Of a DNA stretch of 64,000 nucleotides, positions 1-8,760 are shown piece by piece. The notes beneath the pieces were generated by a model. That model did no database searches. It saw nothing but the letters and a program-made list of their open reading frames with translations, and was not told where the DNA came from. The stretch spans positions 620,001-684,000 of the forward strand of contig CBDBZX010000008.1 of assembly GCA_965213645.1 (NCBI GenBank). The letters run 5' to 3'. Made by a program: the position numbers and the translations under genes. This DNA is from CBDBZX01 sp965213645 (GTDB lineage: Bacteria > Deinococcota > Deinococci > Deinococcales > Trueperaceae). Each line of letters starts with the position of its first letter. The first letter of the stretch is position 1.

Positions 1-33
1 TCGTTACGCTCAGAATGACATCATGGTTCAGTT
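1..33. repeat. Edge of a dispersed intergenic repeat
   Basis: The first 33 bases contain TACGCTCAGAATGACAT, which recurs at about 9727-9743. Read on the minus strand it is ATGTCATTCTGAGCG, the core of a short intergenic repeat that I recall from many unrelated bacterial genomes. The element is cut by the window edge. The rest of the sequence up to the first gene (34-148) shows no clear promoter; AAAGAGG at about 138-144 can serve as ribosome binding site for the gene at 149. Confidence 0.5.
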
Positions 34-148
34 TTTAGCTGACAGGGTAATTAGGACTAATTTACGAATTATTCCCGTAACACAGAAGAGCTAACGTATA
101 AGAGCTAGAGACAGGTTTGACCTTATCTTTTAACTTCAAAGAGGTCTG

Positions 149-1156
149 ATGAATTTAGAACGTATCTTAGAACTTAAAAACGACGAACAGCGCTTCGTGG
201 TGGCAACTGTCGTGTCACGCCAAGCGCCCGTCTCTTCCCACTTGGGAGACAAAGCGATTATTTTAGAGAACGGTCAGATGGAAGGCTTCATCGGCGGCGC
301 GTGCTCCCGCGACATTATCCGCAAACAGGCGCTCTCAGCCTTGAAGTTAGGGCAACCCCGCCTAGTCCGTATCACCCCTGACCCGCTACCAGCAAAAAAT
401 GAAGCCGCTGGGCGCGACGAGGTGTGGGTGCCGATGTCGTGCTCGAGTGAAGGCGCAGTGGACGTATACTTGGAGCCTCATCTGGAAAAGAAGCGTCTTT
501 TAGTCGTCGGCACCTCGCCCATCGCGATTGCCCTCGCCAAACAGGGTGACTTTTTGGGCTACGAGGTCTCGCTCGCGTATAACAAAGGGGAACGCTCCGC
601 CATAGAGATGGACTTGGGCGCGGCGATGGTCAAGCTCTTTGAGGTGCGGCATTTGGAGCATTGGCTCGAGTCCTTATCTAATACGCAAAGAGGTAAACTC
701 GCTGCCGTCGTCGCCTCGATGGGACATTACGACGAGGAAGCGTTAGCGCAGCTCATCCCCGCTGAGCCTCACTACCTCGCCTTAGTTGCCAGCCGTAAGC
801 GGGCGGCAACCGTAAAAGACATTTTGAGCAGCATGGGCGTGGACAATTTCGAACGTGTCAGCAGCCCCGCTGGACTCGACATCAATGCGAAAAGCCCCGG
901 AGAAGTTGCACTTTCAATCTTCGCCGAGATGGTGCAGGTCTATCACGCGGCGAAAACGCAAGAGGTCAACGAATTGAAAGCGGGGCGTCAGGCTAAAGCA
1001 AGTGAAGAGGCTACTGACCCTGTCTGCGGCATGAGCGTAGATACAGTACACGCCCGTTACCAAAGCGAGTTGGGCGGCGAGGTGTACTACTTTTGCTGCC
1101 CCAACTGCAAACGCCGCTTCGACCACGACCCCGAACGTTACTTGCAAACAGTATGA
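149..1156 (+). CDS. XdhC/CoxI-family protein with C-terminal YHS domain
   Basis: XdhC-family proteins bind molybdenum cofactor and help insert it, in its sulfurated form, into xanthine dehydrogenase or CO dehydrogenase type enzymes in the cytoplasm. The N-terminal XdhC_CoxI part is seen at about residues 15-110 (FIGGACSRD, then SCSSEGAVDVYLEPH), followed by a Rossmann-like part starting LLVVGTSPIAIAL. The last 45 residues form a YHS domain (DPVCGMSVD, then FCCPNCKRRF), a small metal-binding module not usual in XdhC. The length of 335 residues fits this fusion. The stop overlaps the next start in ATGA, so translation is probably coupled to the MoxR ATPase. This protein and the XdhC copy at 3293 are clearly different paralogues. 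Assignment to the family is firm; the target enzyme lies outside the window and is inferred. Confidence 0.88.
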   Translation: MNLERILELKNDEQRFVVATVVSRQAPVSSHLGDKAIILENGQMEGFIGGACSRDIIRKQALSALKLGQPRLVRITPDPLPAKNEAAGRDEVWVPMSCSSEGAVDVYLEPHLEKKRLLVVGTSPIAIALAKQGDFLGYEVSLAYNKGERSAIEMDLGAAMVKLFEVRHLEHWLESLSNTQRGKLAAVVASMGHYDEEALAQLIPAEPHYLALVASRKRAATVKDILSSMGVDNFERVSSPAGLDINAKSPGEVALSIFAEMVQVYHAAKTQEVNELKAGRQAKASEEATDPVCGMSVDTVHARYQSELGGEVYYFCCPNCKRRFDHDPERYLQTV

Positions 1157-2040
1157 CGGACACGCTCACCGCCGAGACAATTCAAAATCGCTTAGAGGCG
1201 AAAGGCTACCTCGCGGATGACGCCTTAGCCACTGCGCTAGAACTCGTCACCACCATGCACAAACCGCTCCTCGTAGAAGGTCCGGCGGGCGTCGGCAAGA
1301 CGGAGAGCGCGAAAGTTTTAGCGGAGATGTTAGGAACCAAACTCATCCGCTTGCAGTGCTACGAGGGGTTGGACGCGGCGACCTCTTTATACGAGTGGAA
1401 TTACCCAAAGCAGATGCTTCATATACGGTTGACAGAGAATGAGGGCTCGAGCGTTGCTGAGCGCGAAGCCGAGATTTTCAGCGAAACCTTTTTACTGCGC
1501 CGACCTCTTCTCGAGGCTATTTCCGAATCCGAACGCTCTCCTGTCCTCCTCATTGATGAAATCGACCGCGCTGACGAGGAGTTTGAAGCGTTTTTATTAG
1601 AACTTTTAGGTGAATTTCAAGTCACCATCCCCGAACTCGGCACGATCAGAGCGCAGCATAAACCTTATGTGATTCTCACCTCGAACCGCGTCCGCGACCT
1701 CTCGGACGCGCTTAGGCGGCGCTGCTTATACCTGTGGCAGCCCTACCCGAGCTTTGATAAAGAGGTGCAGATTTTGCGCTCGAGGCTGCCCGGCATCGAC
1801 GAACGTCTAGCGGAGCAGATCGGGCGCGTGATGACCTATCTGCGCGGACTCCCGCTCAACAAACTTCCCGGTGTGGCGGAAAGCTTGGATTGGGGCACGG
1901 CGCTGATGTCGCTCCATCATGAGAAGTTAGAGCCGAAGATTCTCGAGAGAACGCTGGGTTGCATCATCAAAGATTATGAGGATTGGGAAGAGATAGCGGA
2001 ACGTAAAGGGGAGTTGGAGAGGGTGCTCGAGCGTACCTAA
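1153..2040 (+). CDS. MoxR-family AAA+ ATPase (CoxD-like)
   Basis: MoxR ATPases work as chaperone-like motors; the CoxD member acts with CoxE in building the CuSMo site of aerobic CO dehydrogenase. I see a Walker A (GPAGVGKTESAK), Walker B (VLLIDEIDRAD) and sensor 1 (VILTSNRVRDLSDALRRRC), all in the first 200 of 295 residues. The ATG at 1153 is chosen over an earlier in-frame ATG at 1093 because it overlaps the preceding stop by four bases and yields the usual family length. The following VWA-protein gene starts 7 bases after the stop, the standard MoxR-VWA pairing. The specific CoxD role is inferred from this context. Confidence 0.9.
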   Translation: MTDTLTAETIQNRLEAKGYLADDALATALELVTTMHKPLLVEGPAGVGKTESAKVLAEMLGTKLIRLQCYEGLDAATSLYEWNYPKQMLHIRLTENEGSSVAEREAEIFSETFLLRRPLLEAISESERSPVLLIDEIDRADEEFEAFLLELLGEFQVTIPELGTIRAQHKPYVILTSNRVRDLSDALRRRCLYLWQPYPSFDKEVQILRSRLPGIDERLAEQIGRVMTYLRGLPLNKLPGVAESLDWGTALMSLHHEKLEPKILERTLGCIIKDYEDWEEIAERKGELERVLERT

Positions 2041-2046
2041 ACCCTG

Positions 2047-3267
2047 ATGGACACACCTCTCCCCCATCCACTCGTCCAGACGTTTCCGCACGGCGACTTG
2101 CCGCGCAATGTACTCGCCTTCTGCGAACGTCTGCGTTCGAAAGGCTTCACTATCGGACCGCAAGAGGTCAGCGACGCCCTGTGCGCGGCTGAAGCCGTCG
2201 GTATCGCGAATCGGACGAAGTTTCGCACCGCGCTCAAACTGGTGCTCTGCACCCGCTTAGAGGACGCAGCGCAGTTCGACACGATGTTCTATGCGTTCTT
2301 CTTGGATAAGAGGTTGGAGAGGAAAGGGAGCGCGAGAGACGCCGAACCGAACGAAGAGGTGGGCGAGGAAGCCGCAGAGCAAGAGGACTCGGGGCAGGGA
2401 GATTCGGATGAAGAGGTCGGGCGGGAATCTCAGCGTGAAACCGCGTCTGTAGACGTTCAAGAAGGTAACGGCGAAGGCGAACAGGGACATAACCCGCTCC
2501 TCCGCGCCTGGTTCAGCTACGCCGCCGCGCAGACCGAAACACCTGTGACGCTCCCACAAAAGGATATGGACAAGATGCTCGCCGCCGCCAAACACCTCGC
2601 CACGCGCTTACGCCTCGGCAAGAGCCGCCGCTGGCGCAGTTCAAAATACGGGCGGCGTTTCGACGTGCGGCGCACGCTCCGCCACTCCTTGCAGACGGGC
2701 GGCGAAGCGGTGATACCGCTTTGGCTTACGCACCCACCGCGTAAGCCGCGCTTTGTACTGCTGTTGGACGGGAGCCGTTCGATGGCGGCGCACAGCGGCG
2801 TGCTGCTGCAGTTTGCGCAGGCGCTGACGAAAAGAACCTCTCGAGTTGAAGTCTTCGTTTTCTCCACCCATTTGCGCCGCATCAGCCCCGAACTCAGACA
2901 GGCGCTTAAACAGGAAGATTCGCTGCAAAACTTGGGCGAAGCCTGGGGCGGCGGCACGCGCTTGGGCGAGAGTTTAGAGACGTTCGCACGGCAACACAGC
3001 GCGAGACTCACCAAAGACACGCTCGTGATGATTGCCAGCGATGGGCTCGACACGGCGAACGACCAGACGCCTTTGGAACGCGCCATGCGCGAGCTGCACC
3101 GCCGCGCGGCGGGCGTGGTGTGGCTCAATCCACTCCTGGCAACCGAAGGTTACGCGCCCACCGCGCGTGGTATGGTGAGCGCGTTACCCTATATCGACAC
3201 GCTAGCGACTGCGCAAGACGCAGCTTCATTCAAGGCGTTAGCAGCTAAAATTCGCTTGCGAAGATGA
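2047..3267 (+). CDS. VWA-domain protein, CoxE family
   Basis: CoxE-type proteins pair with a MoxR ATPase in maturation of molybdenum hydroxylases. The N-terminal 95 residues resemble the CoxE/BatA-like helical region (CERLRSKGFTIGPQEV). A highly acidic, Glu/Asp-rich linker follows at about 95-150. A C-terminal von Willebrand A domain carries the MIDAS motif DGSRS (FVLLLDGSRSMAAHSG) and the later conserved ASDGLD, so it should bind a divalent metal. Length is 406 residues. It lies directly after the MoxR gene and before a second XdhC gene, so all are probably co-transcribed. Confidence 0.88.
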   Translation: MDTPLPHPLVQTFPHGDLPRNVLAFCERLRSKGFTIGPQEVSDALCAAEAVGIANRTKFRTALKLVLCTRLEDAAQFDTMFYAFFLDKRLERKGSARDAEPNEEVGEEAAEQEDSGQGDSDEEVGRESQRETASVDVQEGNGEGEQGHNPLLRAWFSYAAAQTETPVTLPQKDMDKMLAAAKHLATRLRLGKSRRWRSSKYGRRFDVRRTLRHSLQTGGEAVIPLWLTHPPRKPRFVLLLDGSRSMAAHSGVLLQFAQALTKRTSRVEVFVFSTHLRRISPELRQALKQEDSLQNLGEAWGGGTRLGESLETFARQHSARLTKDTLVMIASDGLDTANDQTPLERAMRELHRRAAGVVWLNPLLATEGYAPTARGMVSALPYIDTLATAQDAASFKALAAKIRLRR

Positions 3268-3292
3268 GACGTAGAAAGTAGGACGTGAAGAG

Positions 3293-4420
3293 ATGCGTGA
3301 AGAGGACAAACTTTTAGAGGCGATTGGGGCAGCAAGGGCGGCAGGCAAGGACGCAGTCATCGCCACAGTTGTGCGCGTCGTGGGCTCGGCGTATCGGCGC
3401 GAGGGCACGAAGATGCTCGTAGACAGCGCAGGCGAACAGGTCTGCATGATTTCGGGCGGCTGTTTAGAGGCGGAAATCGGCGAAATCGCGAAAGAGGTCA
3501 TGGCGAACGGTGAGCCGCAGACGCACTTTTTCGATCTCTCCGAAGAGGTCTTGTGGGGGCTCGGGCTCGGCTGTGGGGGGGCGGTGGAGGTGTATCTCGA
3601 GCCCATCCAAAGCACCCCCGCTTTTAGCGCGTGGCAAGAGGCTGTCAAAGCACAACGAGGGAGCGTGCTAGCTACCGTGATGACCTCTTCGGTGGAGAGC
3701 ATCCCTGCAACCGCTCGCATGTTCATTTCCGAAGAAAAAACGGTAGGCGACTTGAACGACGAACGGCTCACACGAGAGGTGCAAGAGGTTGCGTGGCAGA
3801 AACTCACCTCTTTAGCCCAACGTTCCGAGATGCGCCGCTTCAACATTCAAGGTGAAGAGGTTGAAGTCTTTATTGATGTGAGCTTGCCGCCGCCGGAACT
3901 CATCGTCTTTGGTGCAGGACACGACGCCATACCTCTTGCAGCGCAAGCTCATAGCCTCGGGTTCAATGTGAGCGTTGTAGACGCTCGCCCCGCTTTTACG
4001 ACAGAAGAGCGCTTTCCTAACGTCAACAAGCTCGTTACCTCGCATCCCTCAAAGTTTCCAGAGCGTGTCAAGATTACGCCGCGCAGCTTCGTTGTGGTGA
4101 TGAATCATCACTTGGAGCGGGATAAGGGAAGTTTGGGCTTTGCGCTAAAGTCAGACGCGCCTTACATCGGCGTATTGGGGCCGCGCTCGAGGTTTGAAGA
4201 GATGGTGGAGGCGTTAGCGGAAGAGGGGTTGAAGTCTACCGAAGCACAGCAAAATAGAGTTCACAACCCCGTTGGCTTAGACATCGGCGCGGAGACGCCC
4301 GCCGAGATTGCACACAGTGTTATGAGCGAGATTTTGGCGGTGCGTAATGGGTATACGGGTGGCTTCTTGCGCGAGCGTTCGGGGCGGATTCATGCATTTC
4401 GTTCGAAGGTTTCGGTTTGA
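3293..4420 (+). CDS. XdhC-family molybdenum hydroxylase maturation protein
   Basis: A complete two-domain XdhC protein of 375 residues. The N-terminal domain has ISGGCLEAEI and GLGLGCGGAVEVYLEP, the conserved cysteine motifs thought to hold the molybdenum cofactor during sulfuration. The C-terminal Rossmann domain begins LIVFGAGHDAIPLA and contains YIGVLGPRSR and NPVGLDIGAETPAEIA, both hallmarks of the family. Unlike the copy at 149 it keeps the full glycine-rich loop and has no YHS domain. It runs straight into the nucleotidyltransferase gene: the TGA stop is followed immediately by a TTG start, so the two are probably coupled. Confidence 0.93.
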   Translation: MREEDKLLEAIGAARAAGKDAVIATVVRVVGSAYRREGTKMLVDSAGEQVCMISGGCLEAEIGEIAKEVMANGEPQTHFFDLSEEVLWGLGLGCGGAVEVYLEPIQSTPAFSAWQEAVKAQRGSVLATVMTSSVESIPATARMFISEEKTVGDLNDERLTREVQEVAWQKLTSLAQRSEMRRFNIQGEEVEVFIDVSLPPPELIVFGAGHDAIPLAAQAHSLGFNVSVVDARPAFTTEERFPNVNKLVTSHPSKFPERVKITPRSFVVVMNHHLERDKGSLGFALKSDAPYIGVLGPRSRFEEMVEALAEEGLKSTEAQQNRVHNPVGLDIGAETPAEIAHSVMSEILAVRNGYTGGFLRERSGRIHAFRSKVSV

Positions 4421-5335
4421 TTGGTTAACGCCCTCATTCTCGCCGCCGGACGCGCCTCGCGCATGGGCGTTCCTAAAGTCCTCTTGCCTGCTAAGAGAGG
4501 TCACACGCTCCTCTCGAGCACCCTCTCCACCGCTTTGCAAACTGTCGAGGGTCAAGTCATCGTCGTTTTAGGTCGTGACGCCGAACTTTGTAGAGCAGAG
4601 ATCAGGCGGTTCTTAAAGGACCATCCGCAATATGGAGCTCGAGTCACAACGGTAGAAAACCCACATTACAAAGAGGGGCTCAGCACCTCACTTCAGTGTG
4701 GTGTAAAAGAAGTTTTGAGGTTGAGACCACCCGCTTCAGGGCTGATGGTCTTTCTCGCTGACCAACCTGCTTTTGATGAAACTCGAGCACAAAAACTTGT
4801 TCAGATGTTTCAGGCGCGACACAAAAATACGCTTGCAGTAGTGGCGGCTGAGAACGGCGAGCAGCGCAATCCTGTGATTTTCAGCCCTGACCTCTTGAAT
4901 GTGCTTAGAGAGGTTAGGGGGGACAAGGGCGCGAGAGGTATTTTGAAAAGGTACGCGGGACGTGTTGAAAGACTCGAGCTAGGCTCCGGCCCCTGGTTCG
5001 TGGACGCGGACGACTGGGCGACGTACGCTGCGCTGATGCGTGAACGTGGGTGGCTTGAAGCGGTCTCCATACCCGAAGTGACAGGTGAGACGTCCCATGA
5101 GCTTGTTGAATATATCGGAGCAGCGCTGCGCTGTGACCCTCAACCTCTTCTTGCCTCTGACGTTTTGCTTGTAGGATTAGAAGAACCTTGTGAACTTGTG
5201 CGGCTCGAGCGCCCCGCTATCCAAGCGTTAAAAGAACAGGGTGTTGAAACCGTCATCATGGGTAACAACGCATCGCTCGAGGCCACCTTAGACCTCTTGC
5301 GCCGCGCCGCGCTCTGGACCTTGCTAAGAGGTTGA
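4421..5335 (+). CDS. MobA-like nucleotidyltransferase (MocA type) with C-terminal extension
   Basis: MocA-type enzymes transfer CMP to molybdopterin to make the dinucleotide cofactor used by xanthine dehydrogenase family enzymes. The nucleotide-binding signature ILAAGRASRMGVPK lies at the very N-terminus, and a metal-binding VFLADQPAFD follows near residue 110. Family members are near 200 residues; this one has 304. The extra C-terminal 85 residues (from about TSHELVEYIGAALRC) have no family I can name. The start is a TTG abutting the upstream XdhC stop. Cytidylyl rather than guanylyl specificity is inferred from the neighbouring XdhC genes. Confidence 0.85.
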   Translation: MVNALILAAGRASRMGVPKVLLPAKRGHTLLSSTLSTALQTVEGQVIVVLGRDAELCRAEIRRFLKDHPQYGARVTTVENPHYKEGLSTSLQCGVKEVLRLRPPASGLMVFLADQPAFDETRAQKLVQMFQARHKNTLAVVAAENGEQRNPVIFSPDLLNVLREVRGDKGARGILKRYAGRVERLELGSGPWFVDADDWATYAALMRERGWLEAVSIPEVTGETSHELVEYIGAALRCDPQPLLASDVLLVGLEEPCELVRLERPAIQALKEQGVETVIMGNNASLEATLDLLRRAALWTLLRG

Positions 5336-5360
5336 GTGCCCATAAGTACAAAAAATAAGT

Positions 5361-5398
5361 ACAAAAAAGAAAACTCGCCAAGCGCTCTCAGCGAGTTT
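5361..5398 (-). terminator. Hairpin with T-tract, reads on the minus strand
   Basis: Perfect 8-bp stem AAACTCGC (5371-5378) with GCGAGTTT (5391-5398) around a 12-base loop. On the minus strand it is followed by TCTTTTTTGT, the form of an intrinsic terminator. On the plus strand no U-run follows, so it is a poor terminator for the nucleotidyltransferase gene. No minus-strand gene enters it, which leaves its purpose open. Confidence 0.5.
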
Positions 5399-5623
5399 CG
5401 GGCTGTTCCCCACGCGGCCCCCCGGTGGATAACTAAGTGAAGTTTAGCTCACCTCGTTCATGTCATGCTAGATACATTTGTACTCGCAAGTAGGGGACAT
5501 TGGACCTTACTGTGCGCCACGTAGCGCTACGAGTATGCTTGTCAACATAAGCGTGCGGCGGCGCTACTTCAGATAACGTATGAAATCCTCTTCGCAGATG
5601 AGGGGACTGGTAGACTAGGTCAG

Positions 5624-6696
5624 ATGTACCAGAACCTCAAACCCCTCCTCTTTCGCGCCGACCCCGAGACTGTTCACGACCAGGTCATGAACGTACTCAC
5701 CTGGACGGGGCAGCGTCCGGGTGCGCTCAAGCTCGTCTCGAGTCTCTGTCAAACCAACGATGAACGGTTACAGGTCAAACGCTTTGGGCTTACCTTCCCC
5801 AATCCCGTTGGGCTCGCCGCAGGTTTTGACAAAAATGCCCGCGCCGTCAGAACATGGGCGGCGCTCGGGTTTGGACACGTCGAGGTGGGCAGCGTCACGA
5901 CGCACGCGCAGCCCGGCAACCCCAAACCGCGCCTCTTTCGCTTGCCAAATGACGAGGCGCTCATCAACCGGATGGGCTTCAACAATGACGGGGCGGCAGT
6001 TGTGGCGAAGCGCTTGGAGCATCTCAGACAAACCCAATCTCTAAGCGTCCCCTTGGGCGTCAACTTGGGCAAATCCAAAGTGACCTCTTTAGACGACGCG
6101 CCGAGTGACTATCTGACCTCTTTAGAATATTTCTGGTCGTCGGCAGATTACTTCGTCATCAACGTGAGTTCACCCAATACGCCGGGGCTACGAGAATTGC
6201 AGGATAAGGGGAGGCTCGAGCATCTTCTCAAAACCGTCACCGAGTACGCAGCCGCACAAGAGGTCCATAAACCGATTCTCCTGAAGATTGCGCCTGACTT
6301 GACTTTTTCGCAAATCGACGAAATTGTTTCGCTCGTTCTGAAGTACAACCTCAGCGGCATAATTGCTACGAACACAACCGTCTCACGTGAAGGCTTGCAA
6401 ACACGGATCAACGAAGCGGGTGGGCTTTCGGGGCGACCTGTGCAAGAGAGGTCATTGGAGGTTCCTGAAACACCTCCGCGCTCAGGTGAATTTACCTCTT
6501 ATCTCTGTAGGCGGCGTCTTTTCTGCCGATGACGTTTATGAACGGCTCAGAGCGGGGCGCATGTTCCGTGCAGCTCTATACGAGTTTGGTCTACGAAGGC
6601 CCGCTGCTCCTCAAGCGATTGAATAAGGGCGTATTGAAGAGGTTGACGCAAGACGGCTTTTCAAATGTCGAAGAGGTTATGGGCTCGAGTGGCTAA
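5624..6696 (+). pseudogene. pyrD: Dihydroorotate dehydrogenase (quinone), two frameshifts
   Basis: Class 2 dihydroorotate dehydrogenase oxidises dihydroorotate to orotate with the membrane quinone pool, step four of pyrimidine synthesis. The first 280 residues are normal: NPVGLAAGFDKNA, GFGHVEVGSVTTHAQPGNP, INRMGFNNDG, INVSSPNTPGLR, then NTTVSREG and GGLSGRPV. The frame then shifts twice. Removing one T at 6462-6463 restores VLKHLRAQVNLPLISVGGV. Removing one G from GGGG at 6554-6557 restores an in-frame tail QLYTSLVYEGPLLLKRL that ends at TAA 6694-6696. Both shifts have the same sign and the rest is well conserved, so either decay is very recent or these are assembly indels. Since the gene is normally essential for prototrophy, I favour assembly error. 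Confidence 0.88.
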
Positions 6697-6869
6697 AGTT
6701 GAGCAAAATATTAGCTGAGTAGCGGTTACGGTAGACGAGGTATCAGCAGTCAGAACTCAAACAGCGTCTTTTAACCCAACTACTGAATTCTGTCTACTCA
6801 GTCCAAACCGTTCTTACATTCATCTTCACATCTGTACTCGAGTGTTACACCTATCACAAACTTTAATTT

Positions 6870-6883
6870 TTAGGTATGCCTAA
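6870..6883 (+). promoter_or_regulatory. DtxR/MntR-type operator
   Basis: TTAGGTATGCCTAA is an inverted repeat of TTAGG and CCTAA with a 4-base centre. This matches the half-sites typical of DtxR-family metal-dependent repressors. It lies 34 bases before the start of the DtxR-family gene and is followed directly by an AT-rich TAATATATAAAT that can hold the -10 region. The regulator therefore probably represses its own operon when Mn or Fe is plentiful. Confidence 0.7.
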
Positions 6884-6916
6884 TATATAAATAAGGAATG
6901 ATGAAAGGATACGGAA

Positions 6917-7642
6917 GTGTCTGAACCTAAAATATCTGAGTCTCAAGTATCTGAAAAGGTGCTCTCGAGCAGCGCTCAAGATTATCTCAAAGCGATTTAC
7001 GAACTCGGCGAAACCGAGGTTAAAACGCAGGCGCTAGCGGACGCTTTAGCGGTCAGCCCGGCGAGCGTTACGGGCATGATTAAAAAATTGAGCGGGCTCA
7101 ACCTCATCTCGTACGAGCGCTATCAAGGCGTGAATCTAACGGCGGCGGGGCGCAAGATTGCGTTAGAGACGTTGCGGCATCATCGGCTGATTGAAACGTA
7201 TCTGGCGGAAGCCCTCGGCTACGCTTGGCATGAGGTTCACGACGAGGCGGAGCGCTTAGAGCACGTCATCAGCGAAGCCTTTGAGGAGCGCATCGCGCTC
7301 GCGTTGGGCAATCCAGCCTATGACCCGCACGGCGACCCGATTCCGGGGCGCGACGGCTCGCTGCCGCGCAACTTGGGGCGACCGCTTACGGAACTAGGGG
7401 TCGGGCAACGCGCGACGATCACGCGCATCACGAACCAGAACCGTGAGGTGTTGGAGTATTTGGCGGCGCACCACCTCATCCCCGGTGAGACGGTGACGGT
7501 GGAAGAGCACGCGCCCTTTGACGGTCCAGTGACGGTAGGTAGACAGAACAGCACCAGCAATCCCATTGCCCTTTCCGCCGAACTCGCCGCCGCCATTCAC
7601 GCGGAAGTCACATCTCAACCCGGTTCAGAAACGACCTCGTGA
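6917..7642 (+). CDS. DtxR-family metal-dependent repressor (TroR/MntR-like)
   Basis: 241 residues. The N-terminal winged helix-turn-helix is seen at about 15-80 (SAQDYLKAIYELGE, QALADALAVSPASVTGMIKKL), followed by the metal-binding dimerisation helices (RHHRLIETYLAEALGY, DEAERLEHVISEAFEERI) with the expected His/Glu ligands, and a C-terminal SH3-like FeoA domain (GVGQRATITRITNQNREVLEYLA, split here only by my reading). It should sense Mn or Fe in the cytoplasm and repress the importer genes that follow. The start is GTG with AAAGGA just upstream, and an operator of matching type overlaps its promoter. Order regulator-binding protein-ATPase-permease-permease matches the tro operon of Treponema apart from the position of the regulator. 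Confidence 0.92.
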   Translation: MSEPKISESQVSEKVLSSSAQDYLKAIYELGETEVKTQALADALAVSPASVTGMIKKLSGLNLISYERYQGVNLTAAGRKIALETLRHHRLIETYLAEALGYAWHEVHDEAERLEHVISEAFEERIALALGNPAYDPHGDPIPGRDGSLPRNLGRPLTELGVGQRATITRITNQNREVLEYLAAHHLIPGETVTVEEHAPFDGPVTVGRQNSTSNPIALSAELAAAIHAEVTSQPGSETTS

Positions 7643-7756
7643 GTTACGCGGGTAGATTAAGCGTGATTCTGATGTCGATTCGATTACAAAAAGCTCTTAG
7701 CTTTCAGCTAATACCTAACGGCTAATCACTAACAGCTACTAGATAAAGGAGACCCG

Positions 7757-8731
7757 ATGAAACACCTCTTTCTAACCTCTTTACTCACCCTCGCTGGGTT
7801 GAGCCTTGCCCAAGAGAGCGTGAACGCTGTCGCGACGGTGGGCATGGTCGGCGATGTCGTCACCAACGTCGGCGGCGAATGCGTGGACGTGACGACGCTC
7901 ATGGGGCCGGGCGTTGACCCGCACCTCTACAAAGCGAGCGCGGGCGACGTGCGCACCCTGCGCGGCGCGGACATCATCTTCTATACGGGCTACACCTTGG
8001 AGGGACAACTCGGTGAAGTTCTGTCGCGCTTCGGTCGCACCACGCCTACCGTCGCCGTCGCGGAGGCGGCTGTACCGGAGAGCGAACTCGTCAGCACGTC
8101 CGAATACGGCGTAGACCCGCACCTGTGGATGGACGTGGGGTTGTGGGGAGACATCACTGATACCATTGCGGCTGAGCTTAGCGAGCTGCGTCCGGACTGC
8201 GTACAAGGAATACAAGCGAGGGCGGAAACCTATAAAGCGCAACTGACCGCCCTCGATGCTTGGGTCGAGGCGAGCACTAACACCATTCCCGAGGGACAAC
8301 GCGCCCTCGTCACTGCGCACGACGCATTTACGTACTACGGCCTCGCGTACGGTTTGGACGTCATCGCCATCCAAGGTATCAGCACCGAGTCTGAGGCAGC
8401 CCTGACGGATATTCGCAATGTAGTTGGCGCGATTGTTGAGCGGAACGTTCCCGCGATTTTCGTCGAGAGCAGCGTCAATCCGCGTACGATTGAGGCGGTG
8501 CGCTCAGCCGTGCGCGATAGAGGGCGAGAGGTCGTTATCGGCGGCGAGCTGTTCAGCGACGCGGTGGGCGAAGATGGCACGTGGGAAGGCACGTACATTG
8601 GGATGCTTTACAAAAACACGCGCACCATCACCGAGGCGCTAGGAGGCACGACGCCCCCGCTGCCCAACGAACTGAGCGCGTGGGCAGAGCGCTGGAATAT
8701 AGACGCGCAAGCCGGGGTGCGTACACCGTGA
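7757..8731 (+). CDS. Metal ABC transporter substrate-binding protein, TroA type
   Basis: Extracytoplasmic binding protein of the cluster A-I family for Mn or Zn, 324 residues. A signal peptide is visible (MKHLFLTSLLTLAGLSLAQE), with cleavage probably after LAQ. The likely metal ligands are His56 (DPHLYKAS), His122 (GVDPHLWMD), His188 (TAHDAF) and Asp268 (FSDAVG), the H-H-H-D set of TroA. The segment TAHDAFTYYGLAYGL followed by QGISTESEA also looks TroA-like. The His-rich loop of ZnuA is absent, which leans to Mn or mixed Mn/Zn use. A good ribosome site AAAGGAGA precedes the ATG. Its stop overlaps a possible GTG start of the ATPase gene. Confidence 0.92.
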   Translation: MKHLFLTSLLTLAGLSLAQESVNAVATVGMVGDVVTNVGGECVDVTTLMGPGVDPHLYKASAGDVRTLRGADIIFYTGYTLEGQLGEVLSRFGRTTPTVAVAEAAVPESELVSTSEYGVDPHLWMDVGLWGDITDTIAAELSELRPDCVQGIQARAETYKAQLTALDAWVEASTNTIPEGQRALVTAHDAFTYYGLAYGLDVIAIQGISTESEAALTDIRNVVGAIVERNVPAIFVESSVNPRTIEAVRSAVRDRGREVVIGGELFSDAVGEDGTWEGTYIGMLYKNTRTITEALGGTTPPLPNELSAWAERWNIDAQAGVRTP

Positions 8732-8760
8732 AGTCCTTTGTGCGAGCCGCCAAAGATGAT

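Noticed and set aside
5624..6696. Programmed frameshifting in pyrD
   Set aside because: No slippery heptamer or downstream structure is apparent, and two separate shifts in one gene of this family are unknown to me.
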